Of a stretch of 64,000 bases of DNA, positions 8,247-15,206 are shown in pieces. The notes under the pieces are model-generated. The model was not told the DNA's origin. It saw nothing but the letters and a program-made list of their open reading frames with translations, and ran no database searches. The stretch's first letter is position 1. Each line of letters opens with the position of its first letter. The DNA is from Pseudomonas azerbaijanoccidentalis (GTDB taxonomy: Bacteria > Pseudomonadota > Gammaproteobacteria > Pseudomonadales > Pseudomonadaceae): assembly GCF_019145495.1 (NCBI RefSeq), contig NZ_JAHSTU010000011.1, positions 1 through 64,000 on the forward strand, in the 5' to 3' direction. The position numbers were made by a program, and so were the translations under genes.

Positions 8247-9062
8247 ATGCAAAATCGCATGATGATCACTGGCGCAGGCTCGGGCCTGGGTCGCGAAATC
8301 GCGCTGCGCTGGGCGCGTGAAGGCTGGCAACTGGCCTTGTCGGACGTCAGCGAGCCCGGCCTGCAGGAAACCCTGAAACTGGTGCGTGACGCCGGCGGCG
8401 ACGGTTTCACTCAGCGTTGCGACGTCCGCGATTACAGCCAATTGACCGCGTTCGCCCAAGCGTGCGAAGTCAAACTCGGTGGCATCGATGTCATCGTCAA
8501 TAACGCAGGCGTAGCGTCGGGCGGGTTCTTCAGCGAACTGTCCCTGGAAGACTGGGACTGGCAGATCGCGATCAACCTGATGGGGGTGGTCAAGGGCTGC
8601 AAGGCGTTCCTGCCGCTGCTGGAAAAAAGCAAAGGCAAGATCATCAACATCGCCTCAATGGCTGCGCTGATGCAAGGCCCAGCCATGAGCAACTACAACG
8701 TGGCCAAGGCCGGCGTGGTGGCGTTGTCCGAAAGCCTGTTGATCGAACTGGCGCAACAGGAAGTTGGCGTGCATGTGGTATGCCCGTCGTTCTTCCAGAC
8801 CAACTTGCTGGATTCTTTCCGTGGCCCGACCCCGGCGATGAAAGCCCAGGTTGGCAAGTTACTGGAAAGTTCGCCGATCAGCGCCGCGGACATTGCCGAC
8901 TACATCTATCAGCAGGTCGCAGCGGGGGAATTCATGATCCTGCCCCACGAGCAGGGCCGCATGGCCTGGGCGTTGAAACAGAAGAACCCGCAATTGCTCT
9001 ACAACGAAATGACGATCATGGCCGACAAGATGCGCGCCAAGGCCAAACAATCCGCAGGCTGA
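8247..9062 (+). CDS. short-chain dehydrogenase/reductase (SDR)
   Basis: A 271-residue classical SDR starting at ATG 8247. The NAD(P)-binding motif is TGAGSGLGRE near the N-terminus. It is followed by CDVRDYSQL (cofactor-binding Asp), the NNAG motif, the catalytic Ser in INIASMAALM and the Tyr-x3-Lys pair in YNVAKAG. The C-terminus (about 40 residues beyond the fold) is basic and variable. The substrate cannot be predicted from sequence. A longer frame from 8151 is open but adds residues with no family counterpart. The neighbouring genes (DUF3309, ynfA) do not suggest a pathway. Confidence 0.88.
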   Translation: MQNRMMITGAGSGLGREIALRWAREGWQLALSDVSEPGLQETLKLVRDAGGDGFTQRCDVRDYSQLTAFAQACEVKLGGIDVIVNNAGVASGGFFSELSLEDWDWQIAINLMGVVKGCKAFLPLLEKSKGKIINIASMAALMQGPAMSNYNVAKAGVVALSESLLIELAQQEVGVHVVCPSFFQTNLLDSFRGPTPAMKAQVGKLLESSPISAADIADYIYQQVAAGEFMILPHEQGRMAWALKQKNPQLLYNEMTIMADKMRAKAKQSAG

Positions 9063-9126
9063 ACTTGCCCGCGAGCGACGGCATCGTTAGGGTGGCCGCC
9101 ATCGGCCACTCTGACGAGACGTTCCC

Positions 9127-9459
9127 ATGCTCAACTACCTGTGGTTCTTCCTTGCCGCGCTGTTTGAAATCGCCGGTTGCTTCGCCTTCTGGATGTGGCT
9201 GCGCCAGGGTAAAAGCGCCTGGTGGATCCTACCGGCACTGCTCAGCCTGACTTTGTTTGCACTGTTGCTGACGCGCGTCGAGTCGACCTACGCCGGTCGC
9301 GCCTATGCCGCCTACGGTGGCATCTACATCGTTGCCTCGATTGGCTGGCTGGCGGTGGTCGAGCGGATTCGTCCGCTGGGTTCGGACTGGCTCGGCGTGG
9401 CGTTGTGCGTGATCGGCGCCAGCATCATTTTGTTCGGCCCGCGGTTTTCCGCGTCCTGA
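9127..9459 (+). CDS. YnfA-family inner-membrane protein
   Basis: A 110-residue protein with four predicted membrane segments: LWFFLAALFEIAGCFAFWMW, the WWILPALLSLTLFALLL stretch, AAYGGIYIVASIGWLAVV, and LGVALCVIGASIILFG. The motif G-R-A-Y-A-A-Y-G-G-I-Y-I between helices 2 and 3 is the hallmark of the YnfA/UPF0060 family, which shares the small-multidrug-resistance fold. Members have been linked to drug or cation efflux in enterobacteria. The length matches the family. Confidence 0.92.
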   Translation: MLNYLWFFLAALFEIAGCFAFWMWLRQGKSAWWILPALLSLTLFALLLTRVESTYAGRAYAAYGGIYIVASIGWLAVVERIRPLGSDWLGVALCVIGASIILFGPRFSAS

Positions 9460-9549
9460 AAGGCTGGCGCTACTTTTAGGGGTTCTGTCAGACGTTTCCG
9501 TCAGTACGTGGGCTCGTGGCTGTAAGTTCAGTCTGGATTGCCGCTGCTG

Positions 9550-9585
9550 CCTTGAAGGCCCGGCCTGCGCCGGGCATCTTCAAGG
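9550..9585 (+). promoter_or_regulatory. hairpin in the csrA leader
   Basis: CCTTGAA (9550-9556) pairs with TTCAAGG (9579-9585), enclosing GCCCGGC (9558-9564) paired with GCCGGGC (9569-9575) around a 4-base loop. No T run follows, so it is either a weak terminator of the ynfA transcript or a 5'-leader structure. Just downstream, AAAGGACG (9599-9606) overlaps the ribosome binding region of csrA and differs by one base from the CANGGANG core bound by CsrA/RsmA proteins. Confidence 0.45.
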
Positions 9586-9612
9586 TTCGGTAACCCTGAA
9601 AGGACGAAGGCC

Positions 9613-9804
9613 ATGCTTGTACTCAGTCGCGTAGTGGGCGAATTGATTTCCATCGGTGACAACATTTCCATACGCGTCGTCGCCGTCAACGGCAACAACG
9701 TGCGTTTCGGCGTCGAGGCGCCGCAAGATGTGAGTGTGCACCGTTCGGAGATTTACGACCGCATCAAGCGCAAGCTGCCCCGGCAGAAAAAATCAGTCGA
9801 ATAG
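9613..9804 (+). CDS. csrA: carbon storage regulator CsrA/RsmA
   Basis: A 63-residue RNA-binding post-transcriptional regulator that blocks ribosome access at GGA-containing leaders. The chain starts MLVLSRVVGELISIGDNI and contains the conserved VRFGVEAPQDVSVHRSEIY core, with the RNA-binding Arg44 region (VHRSEIY) intact. The C-terminus (RIKRKLPRQKKSVE) is basic and typical in length. Pseudomonas species carry several paralogues (RsmA, RsmE and others). The sequence fits the RsmA group better than the more divergent RsmE, but the exact paralogue is not certain. Its ribosome binding region contains a near-consensus CsrA site, suggesting autoregulation. The 3' end overlaps the convergent YheU-like gene by 12 bases. 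Confidence 0.95.
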   Translation: MLVLSRVVGELISIGDNISIRVVAVNGNNVRFGVEAPQDVSVHRSEIYDRIKRKLPRQKKSVE

Positions 9805-10020
9805 ATGCTTGGGCACATCGTGCTTGAGCATCAATTGGCACTGCTCGCTTTCCGGGTCGAAGACGATCAGGGCCTGGCCTTTGGTCAGTGCCTGGCGCAC
9901 CCGCAGAACACGGGTTTCCAGTGGCGTGTCATCGCCATTGTCAGTGCCGTCGCGGGTCACGAAATCCTCGATCAGGCGGGTGAGGGTGTCGACTTCAAGT
10001 TGGTCGTGGGGGATGAGCAT
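9793..10020 (-). CDS. YheU-family protein
   Basis: A 75-residue protein beginning MLIPHDQLEVDTLTRLIEDF, with VTRDGTDNGDDTPLETRV and a C-terminal FDPESEQCQLMLKHD segment. It matches the YheU/UPF0270 family, small cytoplasmic proteins of unknown function. The ATG at 10020 is chosen over a GTG at 10026 because the GAGG ribosome binding sequence sits 5 bases before this ATG and would overlap the GTG. It converges on csrA with a 12-base overlap of the two 3' ends. Confidence 0.85.
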   Translation of the reverse strand: MLIPHDQLEVDTLTRLIEDFVTRDGTDNGDDTPLETRVLRVRQALTKGQALIVFDPESEQCQLMLKHDVPKHLFD

Positions 10021-10075
10021 AGGCACCTCGGGTGAACAATGCGGCGATGCTACGGCGGATATGCCCGCACCACCA

Positions 10076-10165
10076 GTAGGAGCTGTCGAAGGCTGCGATC
10101 TTTTGATTTTCAGCAGCGCTACTGATGCCGAAAATCAAAAGATCGCAGCCTTCGGCAGCTCCTAC
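10076..10165. repeat. REP pair (inverted, BIME-like)
   Basis: GTAGGAGCTGTCGAAGGCTG at the left is mirrored by CAGCCTTCGGCAGCTCCTAC at the right, with an inner inverted segment (GATTTTC ... GAAAATC) around a short centre. It lies between the YheU-like gene and the M42 peptidase gene. Confidence 0.8.
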
Positions 10166-10179
10166 ATGCCTGTTGTGGC

Positions 10180-11370
10180 CTAGCTGTCGTTACGCTGCCC
10201 CACCAGGCTATCCACCGATGGCACCCGCGTGTCGCTTTCCATCTGGGTGTCGTGTTCGATCTGGTGACTGAACCGGTCCAGTGAACCTGTGGCGGGTTGC
10301 GCGTCGCTGGCGAAGACCGGCGGGCTGAGGATGTAGGCACCGAGCAGGCGGCTCAGGGCGGCGAGGCTGTCGATGTGGGTGCGTTCATAGCCATGGGTCG
10401 CGTCGCAACCGAAGGCGAGCAGGGCGGTGCGGATGTCATGACCGGCAGTCACCGCCGAGTGCGCATCGCTGAAGTAATAGCGGAACAGATCGCGGCGCAC
10501 GGGCAAGTCGTTATCGCTGGCCAGGCGCAGCAGGTGTCGCGACAAGTGATAGTCGTACGGCCCGCCCGAGTCCTGCATCGCGATGCTCACCGCGTGCTCG
10601 CTGGAGTGCTGGCCCGGGGCGACCGGCGCGATGTCGATGCCGACAAATTCGCTGACGTCCCACGGCAAAGCCGCGGCCGCGCCACTGCCGGTTTCTTCGG
10701 TAATGGTGAACAGCGGATGACAGTCGATCAGCAATTCTTCGCCACTGTCGACGATGGCTTTCAACGCCGCCAGCAGCGCCGCGACCCCGGCCTTGTCGTC
10801 GAGGTGGCGGGCACTGATGTGGCCGCTTTCAGTGAATTCGGGCAGCGGGTCGAAGGCGACGAAATCGCCGACGCTGATGCCCAGTGAATCGCAATCCGCG
10901 CGGGTCGCGCAGTAGGCATCCAGACGCAGTTCGATGTGATCCCAGCTGATCGGCATTTCATCCACAGCGGTGTTGAAGGCGTGCCCGGAGGCCATCAACG
11001 GCAGCACGCTACCGCGAATTACGCCGTTGTCGGTGAACAAACTGACCCGGCTGCCCTCGGCGAAACGGCTGGACCAACAGCCCACGGGGGCAAGGGTCAG
11101 GCGGCCGTTGTCCTTGATGGCGCGCACGGCAGCGCCGATGGTGTCGAGGTGCGCGGAAACAGCGCGGTCAGGGCTGTTCTTCTTGCCCTTGAGGGTGGCG
11201 CGGATGGTGCCGCGACGGGTCATTTCGAAGGGTATGCCCAGCTCTTCCAGGCGTTCGGCGACGTAGCGCACGATGGTGTCGGTGAACCCGGTCGGGCTGG
11301 GAATGGCGAGCATTTCCAGCAGGACTTTTTGCAGATAAGCGAGGTCGGGTTCTGGGTATTTGATGGTCAT
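10180..11370 (-). CDS. NAGGN-system M42-family metallopeptidase
   Basis: A 396-residue zinc aminopeptidase-like protein of the M42 family. The metal ligands expected for the fold are visible: His-x-Asp in SAHLDTIGAAV, the bridging Asp in SARHLDDKAGVAALL, the Glu pair in ITEETGSGAAA, Asp in GIDIAPV, and a late His in CDATHGYERTH. In proteobacteria a member of this family accompanies the genes for N-acetylglutaminylglutamine amide synthesis, and it may turn over or process the dipeptide. The start at ATG 11370 begins the conserved segment MTIKYPEPDLAYLQKVLLEM; the open frame extends 72 codons further upstream without similarity. It lies downstream of ngg on the same strand, separated by a REP pair, so it may be expressed from the same transcript at a lower level. 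Confidence 0.9.
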   Translation of the reverse strand: MTIKYPEPDLAYLQKVLLEMLAIPSPTGFTDTIVRYVAERLEELGIPFEMTRRGTIRATLKGKKNSPDRAVSAHLDTIGAAVRAIKDNGRLTLAPVGCWSSRFAEGSRVSLFTDNGVIRGSVLPLMASGHAFNTAVDEMPISWDHIELRLDAYCATRADCDSLGISVGDFVAFDPLPEFTESGHISARHLDDKAGVAALLAALKAIVDSGEELLIDCHPLFTITEETGSGAAAALPWDVSEFVGIDIAPVAPGQHSSEHAVSIAMQDSGGPYDYHLSRHLLRLASDNDLPVRRDLFRYYFSDAHSAVTAGHDIRTALLAFGCDATHGYERTHIDSLAALSRLLGAYILSPPVFASDAQPATGSLDRFSHQIEHDTQMESDTRVPSVDSLVGQRNDS

Positions 11371-11440
11371 GGAAACTCCTGATGAGTGAAGAGCATCGAT
11401 GGTTTCGATGAGTGAGAACGTTGTCGTCTGTCGAGCCGCC

Positions 11441-11501
11441 ATCGCGAGCAGGCTCGCTCCTACATTGGAACGCGTCACCCTGTAGGAGCGGGCTTGCCGA
11501 T
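11441..11501. repeat. REP pair between ngg and the M42 peptidase gene
   Basis: ATCGCGAGCAGGCTCGCTCC (11441-11460) faces GTAGGAGCGGGCTTGCCGAT (11482-11501). It lies inside the NAGGN gene set, between the second and third genes, where such palindromes can stabilise upstream mRNA or reduce downstream expression. Confidence 0.7.
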
Positions 11502-11515
11502 CAGGCGCTACATCA

Positions 11516-13264
11516 CTAGGAAACTGCCGGCTGACTATGCGGAAACAACAAATCCACAAAGCGCTCAGCCGTTGGTTGCGGCTCATGGTTGGCCAACCCG
11601 GCGCGTTCGTTGGCTTCGATAAACACGTACTCCGGTTGATCGGCGGCGGTCACCATCAGATCGAGGCCGACCACTGGAATGTCCAGTGCCCGCGCTGCCC
11701 GCACCGCGGCATCCAGCAAGGTCGGATGCAGGATCGCGGTAACGTCTTCGAGAACTCCGCCGGTATGCAGATTCGCTGTACGCCGAACGAAAAGGTGCTC
11801 GCCCACCGGCAGGATGCTGCTGTAGTCGTAACCGGCGGCATGCAAGGTGCGCTGGGTTTCATGATCCAGCGGGATTTTGCTTTCACCGTCGGTGGCAGCC
11901 TGGCGGCGTCGACTCTGGGCTTCAATCAGCGCGCCGATGGAATGCTGACCATCGCCTACCACTTCAGCCGGTTTGCGAATGGCCGCGGCAACCACTTCAA
12001 AGCCGATCACCAGAATTCGCAAATCGAGACCTTCATGGAAGCTTTCCAGCAATACGCGACTGTCGAACCGGCGGGCAGCTTCGATGGCTTGCTGGACGTC
12101 TTCGATGGTCTGCAAATCAACCGCCACGCCCTGACCTTGTTCACCGTCCAGCGGTTTGACCACCACCCGCTGATGCTCGTCGAGGAACGCCAGATTGTCG
12201 TCGGCATTCCCCGCCAGTTGCTGTGCCGGAAGATTCAGGCCAGCGGCTTTCAGTACTTTGTGGGTCAGGCTTTTGTCCTGGCACAACGTCATGCTGATTG
12301 CGCTGGTCAGATCACTGAGGGATTCGCGGCAGCGCACCCGGCGTCCGCCATGGCTAAGAGTGAACATCCCGGCCTCAGCGTTATCGACGTGCACATCGAT
12401 GCCCCGGCGGTGCGCTTCTTCGACAATGATTCGCGCGTAGGGATTGAACTCGGCTTCGGGACCCGGCCCTAGAAACAGCGGCTGGTTGATGCCGTTCTTG
12501 CGCTTGATGGCGAATGTCGACAGGTTGCGAAAACCGAGTTTCGCGTAGAGGTTTTTCGCCTGACGGTTGTCGTGCAACACGGACAGGTCGAGGTAACTCA
12601 GGCCGCGGCTCATGAAGTGTTCGATCAAATGCCGCACCAGGACTTCACCGACGCCCGGTCGTGAACAGTGCGGGTCGACCGCCAAACACCACAGGCTGCT
12701 GCCGTTTTCCGGATCATTGAAGGCCTTGTGATGATTGAGGCCCATGACGCTGCCGATCACCGCGCCGCTGTCCTCGTCTTCAGCCAGCCAGTACACCGGG
12801 CCGCCCACGTGTCGCGGAGTCAGCAAGGTGGCATCGATCGGCAACATGCCGCGTGCCTGGTACAGCTGATTGATCGCACTCCAGTCGGCGTCGCTCTGGG
12901 CGCGGCGGATGCGGAACCCGCGAAACACCCGGGTGGCCTGGCGGTAATCACTGAACCACAGGCGCAAAGTGTCGGACGGGTCGAGAAACAACTGGGTCGG
13001 TTCCAGCCCCAACACTTGCTGGGGCGCGGCGACGTACAGCGCAATGTCGCGTTCACCGGGTTGCTCGTTGAGCAGCTCTTTGGCGAGGCTGGCCGGATCG
13101 GCAAAGGTATGGCCGATCAGCAATCGGCCCCAGCCGCAATGCACGGCAATCGGCTCGCCGCCCAGCGCGCTGCCGTCTTCGGCCAGACGCGCCTGCAAGC
13201 GTTCGTAGGAGGGCGCCTGGCCGCGCAACAAGCGTTGGCTGAAAGCCGTGGCGTGAGGTTTCAT
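11516..13264 (-). CDS. ngg: N-acetylglutaminylglutamine synthetase (GNAT/ATP-grasp)
   Basis: A 582-residue fusion enzyme. Residues about 100-280 form a GNAT acetyltransferase domain, with the acetyl-CoA loop in CLAVDPHCSRPGVGEVLVRH and the LYAKLGFRN strand-helix. Residues about 290-575 form an ATP-grasp ligase domain (VVVKPLDGEQGQGVAVDL, VLLESFHEGLDLRILVIG, VFIEANERAGLANH). Together they acetylate glutamine and ligate a second glutamine to give N-acetylglutaminylglutamine, which the neighbouring amidotransferase converts to the amide osmolyte NAGGN. The gene begins 3 bases after the asnO stop, showing tight operon coupling. Length and domain order match the known family. Confidence 0.95.
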   Translation of the reverse strand: MKPHATAFSQRLLRGQAPSYERLQARLAEDGSALGGEPIAVHCGWGRLLIGHTFADPASLAKELLNEQPGERDIALYVAAPQQVLGLEPTQLFLDPSDTLRLWFSDYRQATRVFRGFRIRRAQSDADWSAINQLYQARGMLPIDATLLTPRHVGGPVYWLAEDEDSGAVIGSVMGLNHHKAFNDPENGSSLWCLAVDPHCSRPGVGEVLVRHLIEHFMSRGLSYLDLSVLHDNRQAKNLYAKLGFRNLSTFAIKRKNGINQPLFLGPGPEAEFNPYARIIVEEAHRRGIDVHVDNAEAGMFTLSHGGRRVRCRESLSDLTSAISMTLCQDKSLTHKVLKAAGLNLPAQQLAGNADDNLAFLDEHQRVVVKPLDGEQGQGVAVDLQTIEDVQQAIEAARRFDSRVLLESFHEGLDLRILVIGFEVVAAAIRKPAEVVGDGQHSIGALIEAQSRRRQAATDGESKIPLDHETQRTLHAAGYDYSSILPVGEHLFVRRTANLHTGGVLEDVTAILHPTLLDAAVRAARALDIPVVGLDLMVTAADQPEYVFIEANERAGLANHEPQPTAERFVDLLFPHSQPAVS

Positions 13265-13267
13265 CGA

Positions 13268-15040
13268 TTAGATTCCTTGTTCACTGAGCCACAGGTTCAG
13301 GGCCGCCAATTGCCACAGCTTGGAGCCGCGCAGCGGGGTCAGTTGTCCTTGCGGGTCAGTCAGTAAACGGTCGAGCATGGCCGGGTTGAACAGGCCTCGA
13401 TCCTGGCTGGGGTCAAGCAACAACTCGCGCACCCAGTTCAGCGTGTCGCCCTGCAAATGCTTGAGGCCAGGCACCGGGAAGTAGCCTTTCTTGCGGTCGA
13501 TCACTTCACTCGGGATCACCAGCCGCGCCGCTTCCTTGAGCACCTGTTTGCCACCGTCCGGCAGTTTGAATTTGCCCGGCACCCGGGCCGACAATTCCAC
13601 CAGGCGATAGTCAAGAAACGGCGTACGCGCTTCCAGGCCCCAGGCCATGGTCATGTTGTCGACGCGTTTGACCGGGTCGTCCACCAGCATCACCGTGCTG
13701 TCCAGACGCAGGGCTTTGTCCACCGCCGCATCGGCACCCGGTTGTGCGAAGTGTTCCTTCACGAAGTCACCGGCAGCATCGTTCGCCGTCAGCCATTTCG
13801 GCTGCACGGTGGCGGCATAGTCGTCGTAGCTGCGGTCGAAAAACGCTTCACGATAGGCAGCGTATGGATCGCTGGCGCCGTCCACCTGCGGATACCAGTG
13901 ATAGCCGGCGAACAACTCGTCGGCGCCTTGGCCGCTTTGCACCACTTTGCAATGCTTGGCCACTTCCCGAGACAACAGGTAGAAGGCGATGCAATCGTGG
14001 CTGACCATCGGCTCGCTCATCGCACGGAACGCGGCAGGCAGTTGTTCGATGATCTCTTTTTCGTCGATGCGCAATTGATGATGCTGCGTGCCGTAGTGTT
14101 GGGCGATCAGGTCCGAATACTGGAACTCGTCACCGCGCTCGCCACCGGCATCCTGGAAACCAATGGAAAACGTCGACAGGTTTTCTACGCCGACTTCCCG
14201 CAACAGACCCACCAGCATGCTCGAATCGACGCCGCCGGAAAGCAGCACGCCGACATCGACCGCTGCGCGTTGGCGAATCGCGACGGCCTCGCGAGTGCTG
14301 TCGAGCACACGGTCGCGCCAGTCTTCAAGGGTCAGGTTCAGCTCGTCGGCGCGGGGGCCGTAGGGCAGGGTCCACCAGGTTTTCTGCTCGGTGCGGCCAT
14401 CCGCTTCGATGCGCATCCAGGTCGCAGGCGGCAGCTTTTCGATGCCGGCCAGCAAGGTGCGCGGCGCGGGGACCACGGCGTGGAAATTCAAATAATGATT
14501 GAGCGCCACCGGATCGAGTATCGGATTGATGTCGCCACCCTTGAGCAGCGCCGGCAGCGCCGAGGCAAAGCGCAGGCGTTGGCCGGTGCGGGACAGGTAC
14601 AGCGGTTTCACGCCTAGGCGATCCCGGGCAATGAACAGGCGCTGGGCATCACGCTCCCAAATGGCAAAGGCAAACATGCCGTTGAGTTTCGGCAGCAGCG
14701 CTTCACCCCAGGCGTGAAAGCCTTTGAGCAACACTTCGGTGTCGCCGCCGGAATAGAAGGCATAACCGAGCGCTTCGAGTTCGGTGCGCAATTCCGGGTA
14801 GTTATAGATGGCGCCGTTGAAGGCCAGGGACAAGCCCAGTTGGTTGTCGATCATCGGCTGCGCCGAGCCATCCGACAGGTCCATGATTTTCAGGCGTCTG
14901 TGGCCCAGGGCAATCGGCCCTTGGCTATGAAAACCCCAAGCATCGGGGCCGCGTGGTGCCAAGTGATGGGTGATTCGTTCAACCGCCGCGAGGTCGGCAG
15001 GTTGATGATCAAAACGTAACTCGCCAGCTAATCCGCACAT
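13268..15040 (-). CDS. asnO: N-acetylglutaminylglutamine amidotransferase (AsnB-like)
   Basis: A 590-residue class II glutamine amidotransferase related to asparagine synthase. The nucleophilic Cys2 follows the initiator Met (MCGLAGELRFDHQP), and the glutaminase domain (residues 1-210) includes RGPDAWG and GAIYNYPELR. The synthetase domain has the ATP-pyrophosphatase loop LLSGGVDSSML and the YHWYPQVDG and EARTPFLDYRLV segments. In the NAGGN pathway it amidates the C-terminus of N-acetylglutaminylglutamine. The start at 15040 is required because Cys2 must be exposed; the frame is open 12 codons further upstream. It is the first gene of the minus-strand operon. NAGGN accumulates under salt stress in Pseudomonas, so osmotic induction is expected from family knowledge. 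Confidence 0.95.
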   Translation of the reverse strand: MCGLAGELRFDHQPADLAAVERITHHLAPRGPDAWGFHSQGPIALGHRRLKIMDLSDGSAQPMIDNQLGLSLAFNGAIYNYPELRTELEALGYAFYSGGDTEVLLKGFHAWGEALLPKLNGMFAFAIWERDAQRLFIARDRLGVKPLYLSRTGQRLRFASALPALLKGGDINPILDPVALNHYLNFHAVVPAPRTLLAGIEKLPPATWMRIEADGRTEQKTWWTLPYGPRADELNLTLEDWRDRVLDSTREAVAIRQRAAVDVGVLLSGGVDSSMLVGLLREVGVENLSTFSIGFQDAGGERGDEFQYSDLIAQHYGTQHHQLRIDEKEIIEQLPAAFRAMSEPMVSHDCIAFYLLSREVAKHCKVVQSGQGADELFAGYHWYPQVDGASDPYAAYREAFFDRSYDDYAATVQPKWLTANDAAGDFVKEHFAQPGADAAVDKALRLDSTVMLVDDPVKRVDNMTMAWGLEARTPFLDYRLVELSARVPGKFKLPDGGKQVLKEAARLVIPSEVIDRKKGYFPVPGLKHLQGDTLNWVRELLLDPSQDRGLFNPAMLDRLLTDPQGQLTPLRGSKLWQLAALNLWLSEQGI

Positions 15041-15154
15041 AAATTCCTTACCGGTTTTTCCGTTGGGGAGGGTCAATCGTTACCGGGCCAAAACGGCCGG
15101 TACTCAGAAACTGACCCGGCTCAATCCCCGGAGTTTTAGACCGATAAGTTATAA

Positions 15155-15175
15155 AGAACGGGAGCACTCCCGGTT
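15155..15175 (-). terminator. possible terminator after mnmC
   Basis: On the minus strand CGGGAG-TGC-CTCCCG-type pairing (15159-15173) is followed by TTCTTTAT. It lies about 35 bases after the mnmC stop and ahead of asnO, so it could separate the tRNA-modification gene from the NAGGN operon. The stem is short. Confidence 0.4.
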
Positions 15176-15206
15176 GGGCGCCGGTCACCCAGCCTGTAGG
15201 AGCGAG

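Noticed and set aside
10076..10165. Repeated palindromes considered as a CRISPR array
   Set aside because: The copies are inverted pairs scattered between genes, without regular direct repeats or spacers, which fits REP elements.
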